Assembly: GCF_000516985.1 (NCBI RefSeq)
Contig: NW_006917097.1
Location: 2,704,593-2,768,592 of the forward strand
From: Pestalotiopsis fici W106-1
Lineage: Eukaryota; Ascomycota; Sordariomycetes; Amphisphaeriales; Sporocadaceae
Direction of reading: 5' to 3'
DNA length: 64,000 bases
A program made the position numbers and the translations under genes. The notes below the pieces were generated by a model that was given only the letters and a program-made list of their open reading frames with translations, ran no database searches and had not been told where the DNA came from. How positions within the stretch are numbered: the first letter of the stretch is position 1; every line of letters begins with the position of its first letter. Below, piece by piece: positions 20,873-30,380 of this stretch.

Positions 20873-22563
20873 TTAGTAGACGTAGCGGAAATTGGGATTC
20901 TCGCGATCTGTCAGATCCTCAAAGGCGTGAACATTCTGAGCATCGGCGGCCTCGTGCACGCCAGCTCTGGCGAGTTCGTCCTTCTTCCTGTTCTGGCGCT
21001 TGAGGTGCCACCTGAAGAACAGGATGATGAAGACGAGCAGGGTGTAGCAGCCAATGTGGGTGGCAAAGGCGATAAAGTACCGGGGCTGGTCCCGGTCGAG
21101 GAAGACCTGGGGTCCGATGGCGTTGCCTGTAGCCCAGAAGATAAAGTTGGTGGCGACGACGACGGACTTTTTGGTAACGCCAGCGACGTTGCGCGACAGC
21201 ATTGAGAGGCCCAGTGTCTGCGCAGACCAGAAGGAGAGGGTAATGTAGTAGGAAATGAGCAGTCCAACGTGCTGAGACAGGGTCTCGCTCGGGAGCGCCA
21301 TGAGGAGCGCGGTGCCGACAAACGACGGCACGACAAAGCCCAACATGACGAGCAGGTTCTGCTGGAACTTCTTCACCAGCCAAACGGAGCTGAGCAGAAT
21401 GATGATGATGTAAGCACCCAAGACCATGGACAGCAGCTGAGTTTCCCAAGTCGAGAAACCAAAACTCTTGATGACGATACCGCTAAAAGAGCCCAGACCG
21501 CTGGTTGGGAGGGTTGTGCAGAACTGGATACCAGCATAGCACCAAGTCTGCGGGTCCTTGAAGGCCTCGTATACCTGGTATTTCTTGAACTCGCGGTTCT
21601 GGATACCGGTCTGGTTGCTTCGCACTCTCTCCACCATGAGGCGCTTGTCCTCCTCGGAAAAGCACTTGGCCCGCATAGGCGAGTCGGGCATCCACCAGCC
21701 AATAAAGAAACCAAAGATGACCGAGACCACGCCGTAGACCAGGAACAGCCACTGCCAGCTCTGAAGAGGACCCGTGGTGATGAGAGAAAAGGCCCATGCA
21801 AACAGACCGCCAATGATCTGCTGGAGGCCGTTCATCATGTACCAGTAGGTGACTCTGGCGGCTTGTTCCTCTCTCTTGTACCACACAGAAGACAAGACGA
21901 CAAAGGCCGGCTGACAGGCTGACTCGAACAGACCGAGCAGAATTCGAACCGTGACGAGGCCAGCAAAGTTATGGCAAGCTGCGTGGCAAGCCAGAATTGT
22001 TCCCCAAGCTATGACTGACACACTGAGATACTTGGCGACCGGAACTCGTGAAATAAGGTAGTTCTGTCGGATCATGAGAGGTCAGTGGACGGGTTGTTCT
22101 TCTTCAAGACCCAATACCTGAAAATACTCGAGCAACTTACCTGGGGGTATTCAACAACCAAAATGGTGATGTAAATACAAGTGGTTAGCCACGAATACTC
22201 CTGACCCTGCAGATTGGCGTAATCCCTGATGCCCATGATCGAGGCAAATGTCATGGTGCCCTTGTCCAAGGCTTGGAGCAAGTAGACTGAAACCATGACG
22301 ATTAGAACGCGCTTGTCAATCATCTTGCGTAGGCGGTTGTTCTCCTCTGGTGTGATCTCGATAGCGCCGTCACCGGCATACTGGGCCAACTCCTTGTCAA
22401 TCTTGTCATAGTTGGCATGGCCGGGCTTTTCGAGCTCGTCGACGTGAGGCTCGGCGTCGTCGTGAGACTTTCTGGTCGACTGGAACGATTTCTTGACCTC
22501 GCCGGCGGTGGGCAAGGCGACGGGTTGGACCACGTCTGGGTCTGGGGCCTCTAGGTTGGACAT
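20873..22563 (-). CDS. MFS transporter, anion:cation symporter (Dal5-type allantoate permease) family
   Basis: Two exons on the minus strand (22563-22141, 22063-20873) encode 537 aa; the 77-nt intron starts GTAAGT and ends CAG in phase 0. A cytosolic N-terminal segment of about 85 aa precedes twelve predicted membrane helices. Typical family segments are VLIVMVSVYLLQALDKGTM, LLGLFESACQPAFVVLSSVWY and WYMMNGLQQIIGGLFAWAF, with a central loop containing the CFSEEDKRLMVERVR-type motif before helix 7. The family moves organic anions such as allantoate, nicotinate and hexuronates across the plasma membrane. The substrate is not readable from the sequence. Its divergent neighbour is a GH105 hydrolase, which makes an uronate or pectin-derived oligosaccharide a reasonable guess. 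Confidence 0.9.
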
Positions 22564-24073
22564 TGTGACTCCGTTCTGACTGAGCTCATGGAAATAAATT
22601 ATCTACGGGCAATCAAAGGGCAGTCCTCGTCGCCAGGAGTGACACGAGGGAACAGACAGAAAAGGAAGGGGGATCACCACCCGAGATGGGGACTGGCCTG
22701 ATATTTTATGTATCCAGAATGTTTCCCCAACTGGTCGGTTTCCCCCCCGGTTTCCATTACCCCATGGGCCAATGGTCAAGTGAAGCCAAGGTAACCCTTC
22801 GTTGCAATGCATGCGAGCCACGAGCAGGGCCGCCTTGGCTGCTTCCCGGGCCATCGGTACCACGGAGCCGTGTAGAGATCAAGCATTGGGGCTTTTTCAC
22901 GGGCCAATTATGCACGAGTTGGAGAAAAGGACCTGGCAATGGCAATATGGGGGTCAAGCCTTGGATGTTTACGGGTTAGTTGACCGCGCGTATAATGGAC
23001 TGATTCAATTGCTTTAGGCTGGTGATGATCAACACACCAGGGGGTTTGGCTCGAGTCCTACACCATCTTTTACCTGGCGGAATAAAGGGCGATCAGTGAT
23101 CACCCAATAAGACCACCAAAAACTCGTTTACAAACGACCCGACTGCTGCACTCCAGTTGACCCAAATCCCCAAAACAAACAAATTAGCGAACAAGGCCAG
23201 GGCTAATTGGCACCCCTAGGATCCATGGGCGGGGAACCAATAAGCCGAATCTGGGGTCTGGGGAATAAGACAGACGGTGAGAAGGACAAAACATGGCTAG
23301 CACCCCGCATCTCCAGAAAAACCCCAATATCGACTACTCTACATTTGTGACTAGAAATTGTTCACCGGCGGATCCTCAAACCGGGGAAACACGAACACAA
23401 TAAATGGTTGGTGACAGAGTATGGGGCATATGGGGACTCGTATGTATACATGTTCATGCGTATGCGCGGTGCATCGTCCCAATGTAGATAGTCACCATAG
23501 ATTCCTGCCAGTGCTAACCACAGACAAGAATCATCGTCCTCACCGCGCCCGAGACGGTGTTCACAACTTGTTCGTCGGAAGCGACCCGAAGTGCGAAGGA
23601 TAGTATGATCCAAATGTTGGACCTTGATCCCCACCTGCCAAGGCCATGCAAGGAAACATGGTCCGAAGGCCAATAAGCACGAGTCACGACTCTTTTCGGC
23701 CGGTTGATAGCCCGAATCCATGTTCGCGCAGAGCCAGAGAGTTTCTCCACCAAACAAATGTCGACATTGTAGGTGGAGTGTCGAAACCATGGCTTTACCT
23801 TTTATGTCGGCTTGCCAGCGCATTTCCGTCGTACCATATGAGGGCAATGTCGTTGTGAGTAATAATAAGAGTGAGAGTAATGCGCTGATGCGATCCTCCC
23901 TGGCCACGTGAGAAAACATCGCTTGCAACCAAACACAATCTATACGTACCCCTGCCTCGGTGTTCCCAAACTGCTTGTTTGCCAGACATCCATCCCAATC
24001 AATCGGGCATTATTGACCTATCATAAACAACCTTTATACTGCCCAAAGCACTGGCCCAAAGTATTATACAAAG
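22564..24073. promoter_or_regulatory. Divergent promoter region between the MFS transporter and GH105 genes
   Basis: These 1.5 kb separate two genes transcribed outward. No internal gene is supported. Two CCACCAA heptamers (23113-23119, 23747-23753) resemble the CCNCCAA core described for galacturonate-responsive elements of GaaR-type regulators, but that count is near what chance would give. Both flanking genes could be served from here. Confidence 0.4.
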
Positions 24074-25192
24074 ATGCCGGCCGAACTTCATGGCATCAAG
24101 GCCAGCGATGTCCACGCCAAGATCCAGCTGCTGATCGATGGCATGGTCAACATCAAGGACAAGTCTGGAGAATTTTTAATGACATTGGCCGACGGCCGCG
24201 TCATTGACACCAAGGGATGGAACGACTGGGAATGGACGCACGGCATTGGCCTGAATGGCCTCTGGGCCTACTACAACCTGACGGGTGACGACAAGTACCT
24301 CAAGATCATTGAAGACTGGTTTGCCAACCGCTTCGCTGCCGGCGGCACCACCAAGAACATCAACACCATGGCCGTCTTCTTGACGCTGGCCTATGTTTAC
24401 GAAAAGACGGGAAACCAGACATATCTGCCCTGGCTGGACAGCTGGGCCGAGTGGGCCATGCACGATCTCGAAAGGACAAAGTACGGCGGCATGCAACATA
24501 TTACCTACCTCGAGGTGAACGATCAGCAATTATGGGACGACACCCTGATGATGACCGTGGTACCGCTGGCCAAGATTGGACAGCTCCTCAACCGGCCACA
24601 CTACATTGAGGAGGCCAAACGGCAATTTCTGCTGCACATCAAGTACCTGTTTGACAACAAGACGGGCCTCTTCTTCCACGGGTGGACGTTTCACGAGGGC
24701 GGGCACAACTTTGCCAATGCGCGGTGGGCCCGGGGCAACTCGTGGATCACGATTGTGATCCCCGAGTTTCTCGAGCTCCTCAACCTCGACCCCAACGACG
24801 CCTTCCACCGCACCCTGGTGGACACGCTGGACGCGCAGGTCGAGGCGCTCGCGCCGCTGCAGGCCGACTCGGGGCTCTGGCGGACCGTGCTGGACCGGCC
24901 CGAGAGCGAAGGGTCGTACCAGGAGGCCAGCGCCGCGGCGGGATTCGCCTTTGGCATCCTCAAGGGCCAGCGCAAGCGCTATATTGGCAAGCAGTACCAG
25001 GACGTGGCCATCAAGGCCATCAAGGCCGTGCTCGACAATGTGGACCAGGACGGCGAGCTGCTGCAGACGAGTTTTGGTACCGGCATGGGCCATGACTTGC
25101 AGCATTACTATAATATCCCCATTACGAGTATGCCGTACGGTCAAGCCATGGCGATTATTTCTCTAGTGGAATTCCTGAGAGTCTTTTACTAG
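24074..25192 (+). CDS. GH105 unsaturated uronyl hydrolase (YteR/YesR-like)
   Basis: This single-exon gene encodes 372 aa, the normal length for the family. Its motifs follow the (alpha/alpha)6-barrel GH105 pattern: WEWTHGIGLNGLW near 52-64, QQLWDDTLMM near 151-160 with the catalytic Asp pair (D155/D156), FHGWTFHEG and ARWARGNSWI, and a C-terminal EGSYQEASAAAGFA block. GH105 enzymes release unsaturated galacturonate or glucuronate from the ends of oligosaccharides produced by pectin or rhamnogalacturonan lyases. There is no signal peptide, so it should act in the cytosol on imported oligosaccharides. That fits the divergently transcribed MFS transporter and the secreted pectin lyase 21 kb upstream. 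Confidence 0.93.
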   Translation: MPAELHGIKASDVHAKIQLLIDGMVNIKDKSGEFLMTLADGRVIDTKGWNDWEWTHGIGLNGLWAYYNLTGDDKYLKIIEDWFANRFAAGGTTKNINTMAVFLTLAYVYEKTGNQTYLPWLDSWAEWAMHDLERTKYGGMQHITYLEVNDQQLWDDTLMMTVVPLAKIGQLLNRPHYIEEAKRQFLLHIKYLFDNKTGLFFHGWTFHEGGHNFANARWARGNSWITIVIPEFLELLNLDPNDAFHRTLVDTLDAQVEALAPLQADSGLWRTVLDRPESEGSYQEASAAAGFAFGILKGQRKRYIGKQYQDVAIKAIKAVLDNVDQDGELLQTSFGTGMGHDLQHYYNIPITSMPYGQAMAIISLVEFLRVFY

Positions 25193-25661
25193 CTTGAGCC
25201 CATAGAGATGAAATTATGAGTTGGTGAATTGATACCAAAATATTATGCAGCGCGGATTTCTTGGTTTCGCGTGAGAAACCAATTCTTTACTGAAGAAGAA
25301 AGAATAGCAAAGGTCGGAAGGAACTTGACCCAAGCTGATGTAAACAGAAGATGATGAATGTCACTCTAGGTAAAGATAGACCTGAATTTGCACAATTAAA
25401 CTTCATCTTGTCCGTTTCTTCGGTCCTGCACCGTTATTCTCAAGGTCTGCAGCATACTCTACGTACTCCCGCATGGGATGCCAACCGAAATGTCCGGTTC
25501 TCTCAGGGGCCGCCCCTAGTCCTGGTTGATCACGCAAGCGGGGATCAAGCTTGCGGAGAATTTTCACATGCTGCCCCTCACGCAGCAGATACGTGATCTA
25601 TTTTGTGATAGAGCAGTCCTTTGCACAAGCAAATCTGGGTTGGTGTCCACACCAATTCTCA
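25193..25661. other. Intergenic region between GH105 and tRNA-Val
   Basis: No coding sequence is supported in these 469 bp; it contains the GH105 3' flank and the upstream flank of the tRNA gene. Confidence 0.5.
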
Positions 25662-25735
25662 GGCCGGTTGGTGTAGTTGGTTATCACGTCAGTCTAACAC
25701 ACTGAAGGTCGCCGGATCGAGCCCGGCACTGGTCA
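25662..25735 (+). tRNA. tRNA-Val (anticodon AAC)
   Basis: A 74-nt cloverleaf can be drawn. The acceptor stem GGCCGGT pairs with ACTGGTC (two G-U pairs) and has discriminator A. The D-arm has the GG pair in AGTTGGTTA. The anticodon stem TCAGT/ACTGA closes a 7-nt loop CTAACAC with anticodon AAC at 25696-25698. The variable loop is AGGTC, and the T-stem GCCGG/CCGGC closes loop ATCGAGC. There is no intron. The first T-loop base is A instead of the usual T (position 54), which also changes the B-box (GGATCGAGCCC versus GGTTCGANTCC). Five T residues at 25746-25750 can serve as the RNA polymerase III terminator. Confidence 0.88.
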
Positions 25736-25745
25736 TAGGTGCAAC

Positions 25746-25750
25746 TTTTT
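25746..25750 (+). terminator. Oligo-T terminator of tRNA-Val
   Basis: A run of five T begins 11 nt after the tRNA 3' end, the usual position for RNA polymerase III termination. Confidence 0.6.
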
Positions 25751-26378
25751 GCCGTTGTAGTGTATTTGCATGCCTCGCATATAGCTCTGCCTGTGAATGT
25801 CTACTCGTTATTTTTTTTCTCTCTCTTTTTAGTTCGTGTCTCTCTTTCGTCTGCTGGAGTATTGATCAACTGCTCTGATGTGTGATTAATAAAAAGAAGT
25901 CATGTATTAGATGCGGAATAATGTTTTGTAGATTGATGATTGCATGTGAGCAAGCCACAATCTAGTAGTACAATGCCCATCTTTTATAACATTGCCAGAT
26001 GAATTCCCAATAGAAATAAATATCAAGGGCATTCCGATGATTTCTTATCTTTTGTGATCTTAAAGTTTGAATCTAATTTGACCCTAGGAAACATGTTTTG
26101 GGCGTTTCTCCTAGGAGAGAAGCAGACTGGGAGCTAAATGTCATTATATTTGTGAATTGTCAAGTAAATAGATTCTCAGCATGTGCCCAGCTTGAAATAA
26201 ACCAATAATATGCTTGAATTACTCCTAGACCTCTGCTAAATATCTTTCTTTCTGCTGAATCAAATGTTCAATTGAGCCCCCCGCGAACCCCGGCCATCTG
26301 GAGCTTCTCTGATCGTGAGATAGCGGCTGCCAATGGTCGATTTTGGGGCCCCAATCTTTTTTTTTCCCTGCATGCGAG

Positions 26379-26787
26379 CTTATCACGACAGGTCTGGCAG
26401 CGGCGTGTTTTGATTGGTCAATGTGAACTGATAACTTCTATCCTTGACAACAATCAATCGAGCGAGAGAAAACGATCAACGCAATACTACAGTACAGACG
26501 ATGACGGCAGCTTTCTAATCATTCTTGTTTCCGCCGGGGCAGCCTTATCGTTTGTCCTTCCTTCCCGCCGGCATTGGGCTACAGGGCAGAAGAGACATGC
26601 TCTACTACGAGCTAGGTTAGGTGCCTTGTACGTCCCCAAAGTCTCAAACTACCTGAGCGCGACCTGGGGTTCTCTACCTGTCCCGATAAGCACCACCCGA
26701 GGTTTGTTAGTCTGACTACCATGTTCCATGATTGGCTCATTCCATCTGCTAAATCATAAGAATTTCAGACGAGCTGTGCTGCTTATC
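26379..26787. promoter_or_regulatory. Cluster of GATA-factor (AreA/Nit2-type) sites upstream of DUR3
   Basis: GATAAG occurs at 26685-26690 on the plus strand and as CTTATC at 26379-26384, 26544-26549 and 26782-26787; TGATAA lies at 26429-26434. Four exact GATAAG hexamers in about 410 bp compare with roughly 0.2 expected by chance. GATA-type nitrogen regulators bind HGATAR sites, often in clusters, and urea permease genes are classic targets. Location (630-1040 bp before the ATG) and function are inferred. Confidence 0.55.
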
Positions 26788-27415
26788 AGTCGAGTGTACA
26801 CTTGAACTTTCCTGACGCTCTCGCTTGCCTGGTCTAGCCTCAACGTCACTAGCCACGACGTTATACCCGTCGTCGGACAAGATCTGGGGAGCCCACCAAG
26901 GTCTTGGAAAATTGAATATCCCTAACAAATCTGCCGTGCGGAATAATAGAGTCAGTCTACTACTTCTTGTATGATCCACAAAACAAATGCTATACCAAGC
27001 CATGCATGTGCTCCGGGGCTCGCATTTGTGTGGGGGGCGGACCTCTCGTTTGGCATCCCGCATGCGCATGCAGAGAGCCGACCTCGAAACTCTCTGATGA
27101 AATGCCGGGGGTATGCCCAAGAGGCAAAGGCCCCGGGTCATATCGGACCAATAGACATCCCAGACAACAACAGGATGAAGCTCTGGTCGACATCGGACCC
27201 TTTAGTGCTATTCCTCTGCGATCTGCAAGACGAAAAGAAGACGTGCATGAAAGTGGTGGTACAGGTATATATGGTCGGCTGCTCTTCCCCGTGACTTGAC
27301 AAACCTCCTTTGCTTCCACGGCCCTCTCACATCTGGCATGCACGCGGCGCAATCTTTGTGATATATCCAAGACATCAGATTGTAGCAAAGGGAATTGCAG
27401 ACGGAGTCTTCCATC

Positions 27416-29793
27416 ATGGTCAATCCGCCGCTGGAGCCCGGCGTGGGCTATGGCATTGTCCTCGGCCTGGGCTTTGCCTTTGCCTTGGGCATGGTAAGTT
27501 GCACCCACATACTCGTGCATGACCAAGATATCACCGTCGCAAATTCGTGTCGGGTCGGTATTGGGAATAGCTGTGCACAATTACTGACGCCCAGAATAGA
27601 TCCTCGTCACATTTGTCCTCAGGCGATACAACTCGGAACTCGTAACGTCGGAAATGTTCAACACGGCAGGAAGAACAGTCAAGAGTGGCTTGGTCGGATC
27701 CGCAGTCGTCAGTTCATGGACATGGGCCGCCACTCTGTTGCAATCAACCGGTGTGTGCTACAGATATGGAGTTTCTGGTCCCTTTTGGTATGCGTCTGGT
27801 GCTACCGTCCAGATCCTCTTGTTTGCGACGCTGGCCATCGAGCTGAAGAGACGCGCCCCGAACGCTCACACCTACCTTGAGGTTGTCAAGGCTCGATATG
27901 GAACCTGGGTACACGCTGTGTTCATGGTGTAAGTATAACTGTCGGACTATATGACCCTGGTCTGGTCTTCTCCTGTGTTTCACGCACGACTCTGGCAATT
28001 GGAGTAGAATGCGATGATTGCCGGCATGCATAGATCTAAACTTACTGACACAATGCACATAGGTTCGCTCTTGCTACCAATATTCTCGTCAGTCTGATGT
28101 TGATTGTTGGAGGATCTGCGACAGTATCAGCACTGACCGGAATGAACCAAATCGCGGCCATCTTCTTGCTCCCTGTCGGTGTGGTAGCATATACTCTGGT
28201 CGGAGGTCTAAAGGCAACGATTTTGACGGACTGGATTCACACATTTATCCTGTTGATTATCATCATCATCTTTTCTCTCACAGCTTATGCAAGCTCCGAA
28301 CAGCTTGGATCACCATCGGCAGTCTATGACTTGCTCGTCGAGGCTGCCCTCAGTCACCCAGTTGAGGGCAATGCCGAGGGAAGCTACCTGACTATGCGAT
28401 CGCAGGAGGGTGTCATCTTTTTCGTCATCAACATTGTCGGCAACTTTGGTACCGTGTTCCTGGACAACGGATACTACAACAAGGCCATTGCTGCCTCGCC
28501 CGTCCACGCTCTGCCTGGCTACATCATTGGCGGACTGAGCTGGTTCGCCATCCCCTGGCTGACTGCAACGACCATGGGTCTCTCAGCACTGGCCCTAGAG
28601 TCATCACCGAGTTTCCCGACCTACCCGGATCGCATGAGTGACGCCGACGTCTCGGCCGGTCTGGTACTGCCATATGCGGCTGTTGCGCTTCTTGGGCGCG
28701 GGGGTGCCATTGCGACGCTGCTCATTGTTTTCATGGCCGTTACCAGTGCAACCTCGTCGGAACTGATCGCCGTCTCTTCGATTTGCACCTATGATCTGTA
28801 CAGAACATACTTTAAGCCAAATGCAAGCGGCAAGACCTTGATTTGGATGTCTCACTGCATTGTCATTGCCTACGCCCTTTTCATCTCGGCCTTTTCAGTC
28901 GGTCTGTACTACGCTGGAGTTTCCATGGGATACCTGTATCTGATGATGGGAGTTGTCATTGGGTCTGCAGTTCTGCCGGCCACCCTGACGCTGGTCTGGA
29001 ATGGACAGAACAAATGGGCCGCGGGATTGTCACCGATTCTTGGTCTTGCTTTTGCGCTCATTGCCTGGCTCGTGACTGCTCGCAAGGAGTGTAACGCACT
29101 TGATGTTACCTGCACTGGCGGAAACAACCCCATGCTTGCCGGAAATGGTACGTCACATCTTGTTTCTTGCTCACTATGATGAATTTTCTAACCCCGTGCT
29201 TAGTTGTCGCTCTCCTATCGCCCGCTGTCATTATCCCGATCTTGTCGCTGGCTTTTGGCCTACAGAAATACGACTGGGTGTCCATGATGGAGATTCGCAG
29301 GGGCGACGACCACGATCTCGCCGACACGGCCGGCGTGGACCTGGAGAACACGGTGGGAGGACACACGGAGACGGCGGCCGAGTTCGAGGCCGAGCAGGCC
29401 AAGCTCAGCCGCGCCAGCAAGATATCCAAATGGACCACCGTGTTCCTGACGCTGGCGTTCCTGGTCGTCTGGCCATTCCCCATGTACGGGTCCTCGTACA
29501 TTTTCTCCAAGCCCTTCTTCACCGGCTGGGTCACGGTCGGCATCATCTGGATCTTTTGCTCGCTGGGCGCCGTCGGCCTGTTCCCCGTCTTTGAGGGCCG
29601 GCGCACGCTTGTGCGCACGACCAAGGCCATTTTCAACGACATTACCGGCAAGAAATCGGCCAAGACCATCCGCGCCGAGCAGACGGAGGAGATTGAAAGT
29701 GAGATCCGCGCGGAAAAGGAGAAGGAGGCCAAAGGTACCGAGACTCCTCCCAGCAAAGAAGTCCGTTCAGACCCGGGCGTTGTTGCGCAGTAG
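27416..29793 (+). CDS. DUR3: Urea active transporter Dur3 (sodium:solute symporter family)
   Basis: Four exons (27416-27493, 27600-27928, 28063-29147, 29204-29793) encode 693 aa; all introns have GT...AG borders and correct phase. The first exon ([15 protein letters not shown]...) leads into the conserved region running through [19 protein letters not shown] and [20 protein letters not shown], which is diagnostic for Dur3-type urea permeases. Later hallmarks include [24 protein letters not shown] and [17 protein letters not shown]. About fifteen membrane helices are expected. A large hydrophilic segment near residues 520-560 and a Lys/Glu-rich C-terminal tail are cytosolic. Dur3 imports urea (and polyamines in yeast) across the plasma membrane under nitrogen limitation. 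The upstream GATA cluster agrees with that. Confidence 0.95.
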
Positions 29794-30380
29794 TAGATTG
29801 CTGCTCGTGCATTGGGGGCGGTTTTCTGGCCTATTTTTTTTTTAAAATCTGCGCTGCGAGTACCTTGTCCTCAGATTGATATTCGGAGTTTTTTTTTTTT
29901 GGCAGATACCCTTTTTGATACGTGAGATTAGTAGTGGTATAGGGACGCAGATCAACATTGGGGATGTAATTGGCCCAATGAGTGAAGCGACATGAAATAA
30001 TGCAAAAGTTCAGATCAAATTATGTGGACCACATGAAGATCAGTGAAGCGGCGAGGAGAAAAGGAACGAAAAGAAAAAAACACATAGTGCTACTAGTTAA
30101 AGTGGTGAAACATCTGTACCTATGTCATCCTTCGTGGTCAAAGCTGCGATGTACCGCGTCTATGCCGGTTATCCGGGAACAGGCGTAAGGCTGCCGCAGC
30201 CAAGTGGGCCGCTTACATCCCCCCAAAGTCCAACGGGAGGCGACAGCACAACTTAAAAGAATCAGACTCCATTTAAAAGATTTGACCCCCTGGCCTACTC
30301 TGTTTTTTTCCTTCCTGAAAGAGGAGCTTGGCGATACTCTTTTTGTTAGGTATCCCATTCACTCTGTTCCGAGCCAAGCC
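29794..30380. other. Intergenic region between DUR3 and the anoctamin gene
   Basis: No gene is supported in these 587 bp. T-rich runs near 29835 and 29889 mark the DUR3 3' flank, and CT-rich sequence precedes the next ATG. Confidence 0.5.

Larger units (their letters stand above)
25736..27415. other. Intergenic region containing the DUR3 promoter
   Basis: These 1.7 kb carry no supported protein gene. The first 500 bp are very AT-rich; a perfect 12-bp palindrome lies at 26107-26118. The 26.3-26.8 kb part holds the cluster of GATA sites listed separately, and a TATATAT run lies at 27266-27272, about 145 bp before the DUR3 ATG. Confidence 0.5.

Noticed and set aside
23113..23753. Two CCACCAA words as galacturonate-response elements
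   Set aside because: About 0.7 copies are expected by chance in this interval for CCNCCAA on both strands, so two copies prove nothing.
26107..26118. 12-bp palindrome TCTCCTAGGAGA
   Set aside because: Short palindromes of this length are expected many times per window, and it lies in AT-rich non-coding DNA.
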